DNA of 64,000 nucleotides from Streptomyces violaceorubidus (GTDB lineage: Bacteria; Actinomycetota; Actinomycetes; Streptomycetales; Streptomycetaceae): contig NZ_JODM01000005.1 in NCBI RefSeq assembly GCF_000717995.1, positions 124,001 through 188,000 on the forward strand, read 5' to 3'. The translations under genes and the position numbers were made by a program. Below the pieces are notes generated by a model. The model saw only the letters and a program-made list of their open reading frames with translations. It did not search any database and was not told the DNA's origin. Shown here in pieces: positions 55,266 through 62,829 of this stretch; positions within the stretch are counted from its first letter, which is position 1; every line of letters starts with the position of its first letter.

Positions 55266-55436
55266 AAATGCTGGCGTGACAGTAAGGACGGGGTGCCAGG
55301 AGTGTCAATGGGTCGGACACATAACGGTTTCGGCAGTTTCCCGGGCGGGCAAGAGGAGCCCTCGCGCGCTTCCCCACACAACTTTCACAGTGGCCTCTAG
55401 GAACGCGCCCTTCCCGGAACTTAACCTTCCCGCGTC

Positions 55437-56156
55437 ATGGACTACTGCCACCCGTGCCGACGGCACCTCAACGGCGCCCTCGCCTGCCCGGGCTGCGGCA
55501 CGCCCTGCAACGAACTCCCCGCGACGGACGAGCGTCTGACGGCGGGTGAGGAAGCCCGGACCCGGCCGGCGGACGGGGCGGCGGCGGTCGACGAGACCCC
55601 CGACGAGGACGCGGACGACGCCGCTCCCGGCGCCCGCTCCAGCCGCCGCGACCGCAAGGCCGCCGCCCACCGCAGGCGCCGCCGCCGGACCCTGCTCGTC
55701 ACCGCGGGCTTCGTCCTGGCGGCCGGGGGGCTGAGCCTCGCCGAACTCGGCATGGACGCCCCGCACTCCCCGGAGCAGCCGGCCGCGGCGGCCGGCGAGA
55801 CGACGGACGGCGAGGCGACCCGCGAGGTGGGGGAGGCGTCGGCGTCCCCGGCCGACCGCGCCTCGGGCAGGACCGCACCCTCGGGCACACCGTCCCCCGA
55901 CGCCTCGGCGTCGACAACGGCGTCGGCGTCCCCTTCGTCCTCACCGGGGGCGACGGAGTCCAGGACGGCGACCGACTCCGCCCCACCGTCGGCCTCCCGC
56001 CCCCAGCCCTCGGACCCGGCCGACCCCGCAGACCCGGAACCCTCGTCCCCCGAGACCAGCGACGACCCACCCCCGACGACGACCCCCACCCCGCCGGAAT
56101 CCCCGGCCCCGACCCCGACGGAAACCTGCGACCGCTTCCTGTGGTGGTGCACGTAG
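55437..56156 (+). CDS. SCO2400-family membrane protein
   Basis: 239 residues. The N-terminus is a zinc-ribbon-like CxxC...CxxC (YCHPCRRHLNGALACPGCGTPC, so up to six Cys in the first 24 residues). An Arg-rich stretch (RRDRKAAAHRRRRRR) precedes one helix (about 86-102, TLLVTAGFVLAAGGLSLAE). A long outer Ser/Pro/Thr/Asp-rich tail ends TCDRFLWWCT. This matches the Streptomyces SCO2400 family, whose role is not known. Only a short leader with no clear ribosome site precedes the ATG, so the mRNA may be leaderless. Confidence 0.8.
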   Translation: MDYCHPCRRHLNGALACPGCGTPCNELPATDERLTAGEEARTRPADGAAAVDETPDEDADDAAPGARSSRRDRKAAAHRRRRRRTLLVTAGFVLAAGGLSLAELGMDAPHSPEQPAAAAGETTDGEATREVGEASASPADRASGRTAPSGTPSPDASASTTASASPSSSPGATESRTATDSAPPSASRPQPSDPADPADPEPSSPETSDDPPPTTTPTPPESPAPTPTETCDRFLWWCT

Positions 56157-56469
56157 GAGTCGCGCGTCTCGGTCTTCGCCGCAGTCCAAGCTGCCGGAGC
56201 CGGGCATCGGGGCCATGTGCGGGGAGCCGACAAGGCTGCTCTTCCCGGTGCAGCGCCACTCGCTGGGCGCCGAGACGACGGACCCGCCGCGACGCGGACG
56301 TCCGTCCGGCAGCCGTTCCGTTTCCGAGAGGTCGAGGAACCGGAGATCCTTCGTGGCCGTGACCGGCTTCTTCACCACGCGGTCGTGCTCGTCGACCGTC
56401 ATAGCCAGGTTCGGTCGTCGGCGCGTTCGTTCGGGGACACGCTCTTGAAAGCCGCCCAGACGCTTTTCC
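56157..56469. other. 313-bp stretch without a supported gene
   Basis: Codon bias is weaker here than in the neighbours. One open frame on the - strand starts at 56402 (MTVDEHDRVVKKPVTATK) and runs antisense into the end of the SCO2400-type gene. It has no ribosome site and no known domain. This stretch may hold gene debris beside the broken ATPase. Confidence 0.4.
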
Positions 56470-56864
56470 CTACGACTTCTGTGCGACCCCCATGTCGTCG
56501 GCGATCTCCCGGACCAGGTGCAAACCGCGTCCGGAACAAGCCTCCGGGCAGGCCTCCCGGACGTCGACGTCGAGTTGCCGGTCGCCGCTGTCCCGCACCG
56601 AAAGGCGGATCACCGAGCCGTCGAGCGTGAGACTCACGCGTACTCCCGGCCGGGCGGCGCTCCGTGGAGGAGCGCGTTGGTGGCCAACTCCGAGACGCAG
56701 AGCGTTATGTCGTCCAGTCGATCGGTGCGACCCCAGCCCGTCAGAACCTGACGGACGAAGGCGCGGGCGTCGCGCACCGAGACGCGCGAGCGTGGGAAAC
56801 GGCGGTGTCGCGACAAGGACACGAGGGGCCACCTCACGGAGTTGGGGCGTCCGACCAGTGACAA
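56470..56864 (-). pseudogene. Frameshifted ATP-binding (HATPase, RsbW-like anti-sigma-type) protein
   Basis: Two reading frames together spell one protein. The first, from about 56864, carries FVRQVLTGWGR, then DDITLCVSELATNALLHG, the N-box of RsbW/SpoIIAB-like kinases, and ends at a TGA at 56636 after APPGREYA. The second frame continues at once with VRVSLTLDGSVIRLSVRDSGD and GRGLHLVREIADDMGV, the G1/G2 boxes, to the stop at 56470. One missing base near 56637-56645 (GAGTACGCGTGA; adding a C would restore EYRVSL) explains it. Whether this is a true mutation, a sequencing error or recoding cannot be told. Start uncertain; TTG at 56864 is used. Such ATPases often sit beside GntR/UTRA genes in Streptomyces, as here. 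Confidence 0.75.
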
Positions 56865-56978
56865 CCTTATCGCTTTTCGCGAAATGCAGAGAGGTGGCAG
56901 GATGGTGAGGGACACGCGGACGAAGTCGCCTAACGTTGGCCCCCGATGGGCGTACGTGTCGGCCGCGAGGAGGGCTTC

Positions 56979-57521
56979 ATGAGTGCGAGCAACTGGGTCA
57001 GCACGTCCCTTCCGTATCTGGCGCCACAGAAGAAGGGCAACGGCGACGCATGGGGCGCGGAGGCGGAGGCGCAGGGCCGCCGGGGAACCCAGCGCATCCT
57101 CCATGCCGGCGAGGTGCCCGCGCCCGCCGAGGTGGCGAAACTGCTCGGCATCGCTGACGGAAGACCGGTCGTCGTGCGTCGGCGCCTGATCCTCCTCGAC
57201 GAGTTGCCGAACGAGCTGACCGACACGTACTACCCGCTGGCCGTCGCCCAAGGCACCGCCCTGGCGCGCGCCGCCAAGATCCGCGGTGGTGCCGTCACCT
57301 TGCTCGCCGAACTCGGTCACATCGGCGTCCTGGTGCGCGAGGACGTGACGGCCACGATGCCGGACCAGGAAGAGCGCCGAACCCTGGAGACCGCCCCCGA
57401 GGAGCCGGTGCTGCGGCTCACTCGCGTGACGCTCGACCGGGAGAACCGCCCGATCCAGGTGGATCGTATGGTGATGCCTGCCCTGCGGCAGAGGCTGCGC
57501 TACGAGATCGAGATCGGATGA
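56979..57521 (+). CDS. UTRA-domain protein without a DNA-binding domain
   Basis: 180 residues. A short N-terminus (MSASNWVSTSLPYLAPQKKG) replaces the winged helix of GntR/HutC proteins. The UTRA effector domain follows (about 35-178, with VVVRRRLILLDELPNELTDTYYPLAVAQGT and IRGGAVTLLAELGHIG). It overlaps the complete GntR gene by ATGA and is about 35% similar by eye to that protein's UTRA part. It may pair with it and modulate binding. The ATG at 56979 has AGGAGG 6 nt upstream. It is divergent from the broken ATPase. Confidence 0.85.
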   Translation: MSASNWVSTSLPYLAPQKKGNGDAWGAEAEAQGRRGTQRILHAGEVPAPAEVAKLLGIADGRPVVVRRRLILLDELPNELTDTYYPLAVAQGTALARAAKIRGGAVTLLAELGHIGVLVREDVTATMPDQEERRTLETAPEEPVLRLTRVTLDRENRPIQVDRMVMPALRQRLRYEIEIG

Positions 57522-58279
57522 CCGTGCCCCAGGCGGAAACGGAAGGCGTCGACCGTCGCTCCCTCCATGAGCGCATCGCCGCCGACCTGCGTGACGACAT
57601 CATGGGTGGCGAACTGGCACCCGGCGCCAGCCTCCCCTCCACGGCGCGGCTCAAGGAGCGGTTCGACGCATCGAACGCCACGGTGCAGAAGGCGTTGCAC
57701 CTCCTCAAAGAGGAGGGCCTCGTGGTGGGCAGGGCGGGAGCCTCCGTCACCGTCCGCGAGCACCGGCAGCGCACGGTCTCACCGGCCGCGCTCACGACAG
57801 TGGACCGCTGGCTCACGGAGGCCGCCAAGCACGGCACCCGCGCCCGCAGCGTCCTCCGTGAGGTCGCGGAGGCCCAACCGCCTGCCGACGTCCGTGCCGC
57901 CTTCGGCCTCCCGGTGGATGGCACGGCACTGCTGCGCAGTCAGATTCTCCTGATCGACGGCGAACCCGCAGAACTTGTCGACTGCTACTACCCGCTGGGC
58001 ATCGCCCGGGACACGGCACTCATGGAGCGACGCCGGATCAGAGGCGGCGCGCCCGCGCTGCTGGCGGAACTGGGTCACCCCGCGCGCCGTAGCGTGGACC
58101 GGGTCTCCGCGCGGATTCCGACCCAGGAGCAGTGCCAGGCCCTGCGTCTCACCAGCGGCACGCCCGTCCTGCGTACCCTTCGAGTCGTCCATGGCGACGG
58201 AGACAGCCCGGTCGAGGTGACCGTCATGGTGAAGGCGGGGCACCTCTACGAGTTGCGGTACGAGTTCGACATGCGGTGA
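57518..58279 (+). CDS. GntR/HutC-family regulator (winged helix plus UTRA)
   Basis: 253 residues. Winged helix at about 14-78 (SLHERIAADLRDDIMGGELAPGASLPS, then FDASNATVQKALHLLKEEGLV). The UTRA domain occupies 95-250 with ELVDCYYPLGIARDTALMERRR and IRGGAPALLAELGH. It is translated with the preceding UTRA-only gene and probably acts with it. Its targets are unknown; the divergent ATPase remnant is the nearest candidate. It converges on the MarR gene with 3 bp between the stops. Confidence 0.9.
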   Translation: MTVPQAETEGVDRRSLHERIAADLRDDIMGGELAPGASLPSTARLKERFDASNATVQKALHLLKEEGLVVGRAGASVTVREHRQRTVSPAALTTVDRWLTEAAKHGTRARSVLREVAEAQPPADVRAAFGLPVDGTALLRSQILLIDGEPAELVDCYYPLGIARDTALMERRRIRGGAPALLAELGHPARRSVDRVSARIPTQEQCQALRLTSGTPVLRTLRVVHGDGDSPVEVTVMVKAGHLYELRYEFDMR

Positions 58280-58282
58280 CGG

Positions 58283-58738
58283 TCAGCTCTCCGGCGAGCC
58301 CTCGCCGACCATCAGACGCAACGCGTCCCGCAGCGCCACCCGCTCCGCCTCCGACAACCCCGCCAGCGGCTCCCGGGCGAAGCGCAGGGACTCCCGCAGC
58401 CCCCGGGCCACCCGGCGCCCCTCCTCCGTGGCCGCCGCGACCTTCACCCGGCGGTCGCCAGGGTCGGGGCGGCGTTCGACCAGGCCCCGGGCCTCCAGCC
58501 GGTCCACGATCCCCGTGACGTTCGAGGGCTCGCACTTCAGCTTCTGGGCCAGCTTGCGCATCGGCAGCGGCTCCAGCGACAGCAGGCTCAGCAGCTTGGC
58601 CTGCGCCCCGGTCAGGGCGCGCTCCGCCGCCGCCTCCTCGTAGTCCGCGTGGAAGCGGGCCACGACCTCGCCGATCAGTTCGACGACTTCGAGGGTGAGA
58701 GCGTCGGGTCGGCGCGTGGTGTCGCGTGGTGTGGCCAT
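58283..58738 (-). CDS. MarR-family transcriptional regulator
   Basis: 151 residues. Winged helix with ALTGAQAKLLSLLSLEPLPMRKLAQKLKCEPSNVTGIVDRLEARGLV and the basic wing DPGDRRVKVAAATEEGR. One Cys is in the recognition-helix region (KLKCEPSNV); the N-terminal redox Cys of OhrR is absent. The ATG at 58738 fits the family; an in-frame ATG at 58756 would add six residues and would start near the first operator. It is divergent from an NADP-dependent oxidoreductase gene with two palindromes between, a usual MarR arrangement for self- and neighbour repression. Confidence 0.9.
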   Translation of the reverse strand: MATPRDTTRRPDALTLEVVELIGEVVARFHADYEEAAAERALTGAQAKLLSLLSLEPLPMRKLAQKLKCEPSNVTGIVDRLEARGLVERRPDPGDRRVKVAAATEEGRRVARGLRESLRFAREPLAGLSEAERVALRDALRLMVGEGSPES

Positions 58739-58768
58739 GGAATCCAGGGTACCCATTTGTTTGACAAG

Positions 58769-58809
58769 CTGAAATGTTCAGTCGCATGGTTGTTTCAGAG
58801 CCTGAAACA
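58769..58809. promoter_or_regulatory. Two MarR-type palindromes between marR and the oxidoreductase gene
   Basis: TGTTTCAG-AGC-CTGAAACA (58791-58809) is a perfect 8-bp inverted repeat. CTGAA-ATG-TTCAG (58769-58781) is a shorter one of the same CTGAA/TTCAG half-site type. A TTGACA (58761-58766) next to the first palindrome is a plausible -35. The spacing of 20 bp between centres of the palindromes suggests two dimers. Confidence 0.65.
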
Positions 58810-58842
58810 TTCTCGGCAAGCACATCCCTGGAAAGGTGCCCC

Positions 58843-59865
58843 ATGGCCGACTCCCCCGCCCTCCCCTCCGCCAACCGCGAATGGCACCTGGTCACCCGCC
58901 CGGTCGGCTGGCCGAAGCCCGAGGACTTCGCGCTGGTCGAGGCGGAGGTGCCCACCCCGGGCGACGGGCAGGTGCTGGTGCGCAACCTGTACGTCTCCGT
59001 CGACCCCTACATGCGCGGGCGCATGAGCGCCGCCAAGTCCTACGCCGCCCCCTACGAGCTGGGCAAGCCCATGCTGGGCGGCGCGGTCGGCGAGGTCGTC
59101 GCCTCCCACGCCGAGGGCATCGCCGTCGGCGACCACGTGCTGCACTTCTTCGGCTGGCGCGAGTACGCCGCCGTGGACGCGAAGAACGCCGTCAAGGTGG
59201 ACCCGGACGCGGCGCCCCTGTCGACATACCTGGGCGTGCTCGGCATGACGGGGCTCACCGCCTACGCCGGGCTGCTGCGCACCGCCTCCTTCAAGGAGGG
59301 CGACTCCGTCTTCGTCTCGGGCGCCGCGGGTGCCGTCGGCAGCCAGGTGGGGCAGATCGCGAAGCTCAAGGGCGCCTCCCGGGTGATCGGCTCGGCCGGC
59401 TCCGACGAGAAGGTCAAGCTGCTTCTCGACGAGTACGGCTTCGACGCCGCCTTCAACTACAAGAACGGCCCGGTGAGCGAGCAGCTGCGCGCCGCCGCCC
59501 CGGACGGCGTCGACGTCTACTTCGACAACGTGGGCGGCGACCACCTGGAGGCCGCCATCGGCTCCCTCAACCTGAACGGCCGCATCGCCATCTGCGGCGC
59601 GATCTCCGTCTACAACAACACCGAGCCCGCGCCCGGCCCGAAGAACCTCGCCCGCCTCATCCAGACCCGCGGCCGCATCGAGGGCTTCCTGGTCGGCGAC
59701 CACTACGACCTCCAGCCGAAGTTCGTCGAGGAGGTCGGCCCCTGGGTCCGCACCGGTGAGCTGAAGTACCGCGAGACGGTCGTCGAGGGCATCGAGAACA
59801 ACCTGGAGGCGTTCCTCGGGGTCCTGCGCGGCGACAACACCGGGAAGATGATCGTCAAGCTCTGA
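58843..59865 (+). CDS. NADP-dependent oxidoreductase, curcumin/leukotriene-reductase type MDR
   Basis: 340 residues without the zinc ligands of alcohol dehydrogenases. Motifs are LYVSVDPYMRGRM, GMTGLTAYAGLL, VFVSGAAGAVGSQVGQIAKLKG (AxxGxxG nucleotide site), YFDNVGGDHLEAAI and ICGAISVYNN. This group (CurA, prostaglandin reductases) reduces alpha,beta-unsaturated carbonyls with NADPH, which suits detoxification. The ATG at 58843 has GGAAAGG 6 nt upstream. Its expression is probably repressed by the divergent MarR protein. Confidence 0.93.
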   Translation: MADSPALPSANREWHLVTRPVGWPKPEDFALVEAEVPTPGDGQVLVRNLYVSVDPYMRGRMSAAKSYAAPYELGKPMLGGAVGEVVASHAEGIAVGDHVLHFFGWREYAAVDAKNAVKVDPDAAPLSTYLGVLGMTGLTAYAGLLRTASFKEGDSVFVSGAAGAVGSQVGQIAKLKGASRVIGSAGSDEKVKLLLDEYGFDAAFNYKNGPVSEQLRAAAPDGVDVYFDNVGGDHLEAAIGSLNLNGRIAICGAISVYNNTEPAPGPKNLARLIQTRGRIEGFLVGDHYDLQPKFVEEVGPWVRTGELKYRETVVEGIENNLEAFLGVLRGDNTGKMIVKL

Positions 59866-59958
59866 CTTCCCGAAGATTCCGGCATGCGGTAGCGTCTTTC
59901 CGAAATCCGTCGTGATCGTGGGCGCGAGTCACGGCGGACCGAGGAGGAAGACACCCGC

Positions 59959-60378
59959 ATGCCCATCCAGCAGTCCGAAGTCCTCTACACCGCCGTCGCC
60001 ACCGCCGAGAACGGCCGCGACGGCCGGGTGGCCACCGACGACGGCAGGCTCGACCTCGTCGTGAACCCGCCCAAGGAGATGGGCGGCAACGGCGCCGGCA
60101 CCAACCCGGAGCAGCTGTTCGCCGCCGGGTACAGCGCCTGCTTCCAGGGCGCGCTCGCCGTCGTCGCCCGCCAGGAGGGTGCCGACGTCTCCGGCTCCAC
60201 CGTCACCGCGAAGGTCGGCATCGGCAAGAACGACGACGGCTTCGGCATCATCGTCGAGATCTCCGCCGAGATCCCGTCGGTCGACGCCGCCACCGCGCGG
60301 TCGCTGGTCGAGAAGGCCCACCAGGTCTGCCCCTACTCGAAGGCGACCCGCGGCAACATCACCGTGACGCTCGTCTGA
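59959..60378 (+). CDS. ohr: Organic hydroperoxide resistance protein (Ohr)
   Basis: 139 residues, OsmC/Ohr fold. The peroxidatic and resolving cysteines are C61 (YSACFQGAL) and C124 (HQVCPYSKA), with NPEQLFAAGYSAC before the first. It reduces organic hydroperoxides using lipoyl-type thiols. The start is supported by GAGGAGG 11 nt upstream. The neighbouring MarR protein lacks the redox cysteine expected of OhrR, so ohr regulation may lie elsewhere. Confidence 0.94.
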   Translation: MPIQQSEVLYTAVATAENGRDGRVATDDGRLDLVVNPPKEMGGNGAGTNPEQLFAAGYSACFQGALAVVARQEGADVSGSTVTAKVGIGKNDDGFGIIVEISAEIPSVDAATARSLVEKAHQVCPYSKATRGNITVTLV

Positions 60379-60392
60379 CGGGACGGGACGGG

Positions 60393-60428
60393 ACCGGGAC
60401 GGTGGCCCGGACCGGGACGGTGGCCCGG
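60393..60428. repeat. 18-bp tandem repeat, two copies, after ohr
   Basis: ACCGGGACGGTGGCCCGG occurs identically at 60393-60410 and 60411-60428, directly before the GAAA-loop hairpin. A further degenerate start (ACCGG) follows. Confidence 0.85.
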
Positions 60429-60444
60429 ACCGGAAACGGTCCGG
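60425..60444 (+). terminator. Hairpin with a GAAA tetraloop after ohr
   Basis: CCGGACCG (60425-60432), GAAA, CGGTCCGG (60437-60444) is a perfect 8-bp stem with a GNRA loop. It lies 47 nt after the ohr stop and 26 nt before the EI24 start. There is no U-tract. Confidence 0.55.
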
Positions 60445-60469
60445 CGCGCCGACCGGTAGAGTGCCGCCC

Positions 60470-61282
60470 ATGCGTGATCTTGGGGCGGGGTTCGGCCATC
60501 TTCTGAAGGGCCAGCGCTGGGTGGCCCGGCACGGCCGGAGCTACGGCTTCGGGCTCGTCCCGGGCCTGATCACCCTGGTCCTGTACGTGGCCGTGCTGGT
60601 CGCGCTCGCGCTGTGGGGCGAGGACTTCGTCGGCTGGGCGACCCCCTTCGCCGACGACTGGTCGAGCCCCTGGCTCGGACTCTTCCGCGGCTTCCTCACC
60701 GCCGTGCTGTTCGCCCTCGCCCTGCTCCTGGCCGTGCTCACCTTCACCGCGGTCACCCTGCTGGTCGGCCAGCCCTTCTACGAGGCCCTCTCCGAGCGGG
60801 TCGACCGGGACGTCTCCCCGGACGGCACCGCCCCCGAGTCCGACCTGCCGCTCTGGCGCGAGCTGTGGGTCTCCGGCCGCGACAGCCTGCGGATCCTGGT
60901 CCGCGCCGCCGTCTGGGGCGTGCTGCTCTTCGCGCTCGGCTTCATCCCGGTCGTCGGCCAGACCGTGGTCCCGGTGATCGGCTTCTTCGTCACCGGCTTC
61001 TTCCTCACCGAGGAACTGGCCGCCGTCGCCCTCCAGCGCCGCGGCGTCGAACTGCGGGAACGGCTCGCCCTGCTGCGCTCCCGCAGGATGCTGGTCTGGG
61101 GCTTCGGCACCCCGCTGGGCGTGTCCTTCCTGGTGCCGTTCGTCGCCGTCTTCCTGATGCCGGGCGCGGTCGCCGGCGCCACGCTCCTCGCCCGGGAACT
61201 CCTGGGCGAGGAGATCCGTGAAGGCGCCGAGAGCCAGTCCGATGACGGCCCCACCGACCCGGCGGTCAGTCCCGGTCACTGA
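60470..61282 (+). CDS. EI24-domain membrane protein (CysZ-like)
   Basis: 270 residues with four hydrophobic regions (about 30-54, 72-105, 147-190, 220-245). MRDLGAGFGHLLKGQRWVARH at the N-terminus, then LLVGQPFYEALSERVD and FIPVVGQTVVPVIGFFVTGFFL are typical of EI24/CysZ-type proteins. CysZ transports sulfate, but the actinobacterial branch is untested. The ATG at 60470 is preferred over a GTG at 60461. It ends 17 nt into the opposing gene. Confidence 0.88.
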   Translation: MRDLGAGFGHLLKGQRWVARHGRSYGFGLVPGLITLVLYVAVLVALALWGEDFVGWATPFADDWSSPWLGLFRGFLTAVLFALALLLAVLTFTAVTLLVGQPFYEALSERVDRDVSPDGTAPESDLPLWRELWVSGRDSLRILVRAAVWGVLLFALGFIPVVGQTVVPVIGFFVTGFFLTEELAAVALQRRGVELRERLALLRSRRMLVWGFGTPLGVSFLVPFVAVFLMPGAVAGATLLARELLGEEIREGAESQSDDGPTDPAVSPGH

Positions 61283-62552
61283 CCGCGGCACTGACCGCCA
61301 CGGCCACGATCGCCCGAGTCTGCGCCACGATGTCCAGCCGGTTGCGCACGAACTCAGGGTCGGTCACCGACCCCGTCGCCGGATCGGTGTTCCCGGCCTC
61401 GAACTGAAGCACCGGCGTGTGCACGTGCCCGCCCGGCAGCGTGCCGTGCAGCCCGAGCCGGTCCCGCAGCAGCGTCGCGCGGTAGGCGATCTCGTTCGAG
61501 AGGTAGTTCCCGCCGCCGCCCTCCCGGGCCGTCGACCCCGGCGTGGGCCCGTCCGGACGCACGACCGGCTCGTCGCCGCCCGCCGGGATCTCCGTCACGC
61601 TCGTGTTGTCGTACACGGGGAAGCGGCCGGTGTCCGCGGCCGTGATCGCCGCGTACGGCAGCGTGGTCGTCGTCCACTGCGGCTGCGAGGCCGGGTCGGC
61701 CACCGGGACCGTCTCCGTGCGCGAGACGTTGTCGTTGTCCGGGAAGCCGCCCCGCCAGGCCCCGTTGGTCCGCTCCACGTCGAACCGCCCGACCCGGCCC
61801 TGGCTCACGGTGGTGAACAGGTCGGCCCGCGGCAGATACGGCCGCAGCGCCCGCTCCACCGCGCCCGCGGCGAAGTCCCGCCAGCGCACCGGGAACACGG
61901 CCGTCTCCACCCGGGCGGGACCGTCCGGGGTGTCGATCACCGTGCCGTCCAGGGCGAGCGCGACGGCGCCGGACGGGTTGGATATCCGGATGTCACGGTC
62001 CAGCGTGAACGGGTCGAAGCCGGTGAGCAGCACCCGCTTCACCCCCTTGCCGTGCCCGGCGCCCGGCAGGCGGAGGTCGCGCTGACCGCGCGAGGTGCGC
62101 TCCAGTTCCGTCAGCAGCGCGGACCGCTGCCGCTCGCTCAGCCCGAACCCGGGCTCCCAGGTGCGCAGTTCCCGCGTCATCCCGAGCCGCGCCCAGTACA
62201 GCGGACGGTCGTCGTCGCGGCTGAGGTCCCCGCCGGCGGGCCCGCGCCCCTGCACCCGGTCCACCGCCCGCCGCCACAGCGCGGCGCCCTCGCGCGCCAC
62301 GACGGCCCGCGCCTCGGGGTAGGAGTCCGCGCGTCCGAGCCCCCGGGCGAACGCCTCAGCCACCCCGGCGAAGCCGGAGCGCCGCAGGATCTCCCGGGGC
62401 ACCTGACCGTCGAGCCGCTGCTCCTCGACGGTCGGTGCGGGGGCGGTGCCCACCGGGAGCGCCGCCCCCGCCGCCGTCGCCGTCGTGGGGGCCGCCAGTG
62501 ACGCCATCAGGGCCAGTCCGAGTACGCCGGTCCGAACACGTAGGGGTCTCAA
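61266..62552 (-). CDS. Secreted pyroglutamyl-peptidase-like protein with Ser in place of the catalytic Cys
   Basis: 428 residues. A signal peptide (about 6-28, VRTGVLGLALMASLAAPTTATA) and an N-terminal domain of 140 residues precede a C15-like domain (about 170-425) beginning VKRVLLTGFDPFTLDRDIRISNPSG. The Glu position is E260 in FDVERTNG and the His is H378 in GGHVHTPVL. Between them GGNYLSNEIAYR puts S352 where pyroglutamyl peptidases have the nucleophilic Cys. It may be a serine hydrolase variant or inactive. The start is TTG at 62552, directly before the signal, with GGAAGG about 12 nt upstream. The 277 bp upstream (62553-62829) show no gene. Confidence 0.75.
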   Translation of the reverse strand: MRPLRVRTGVLGLALMASLAAPTTATAAGAALPVGTAPAPTVEEQRLDGQVPREILRRSGFAGVAEAFARGLGRADSYPEARAVVAREGAALWRRAVDRVQGRGPAGGDLSRDDDRPLYWARLGMTRELRTWEPGFGLSERQRSALLTELERTSRGQRDLRLPGAGHGKGVKRVLLTGFDPFTLDRDIRISNPSGAVALALDGTVIDTPDGPARVETAVFPVRWRDFAAGAVERALRPYLPRADLFTTVSQGRVGRFDVERTNGAWRGGFPDNDNVSRTETVPVADPASQPQWTTTTLPYAAITAADTGRFPVYDNTSVTEIPAGGDEPVVRPDGPTPGSTAREGGGGNYLSNEIAYRATLLRDRLGLHGTLPGGHVHTPVLQFEAGNTDPATGSVTDPEFVRNRLDIVAQTRAIVAVAVSAAVSDRD

Positions 62553-62829
62553 GGGAGTCCAGGTCCTTCCGTCGCCGTGGGGTGCTGCCGGAACGGCGGA
62601 AGTATCGCGTGACGGAAGGGGTATGCGCCATGGCGCGTGGCCGACCGACTCGTGGCTGTTTGTGAAGGGTTCGTACGAACTCCTGATCGGACGCCTGATC
62701 GCGGACCGCCGGATCACCCTGACGGTTACCGTCGGACCCGGGACGACCGCGAGCGCGCCGTCCCCGCGAACAGCCCCGGTCCGGGACCTGACGGCCGGGC
62801 CGGGGCTCGGTCCCGGGCCCCGGGGCGAC

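Noticed and set aside
55941..56402. A possible - strand gene starting MTVDEHDRVVKK
   Set aside because: No ribosome site or known domain, and its second half is antisense to the SCO2400-type gene. It could be gene debris, so the interval is listed only as unassigned.
58283..58738. Naming the MarR protein OhrR because ohr is nearby
   Set aside because: The N-terminal redox cysteine of OhrR is missing and the divergent partner is an oxidoreductase, not ohr.
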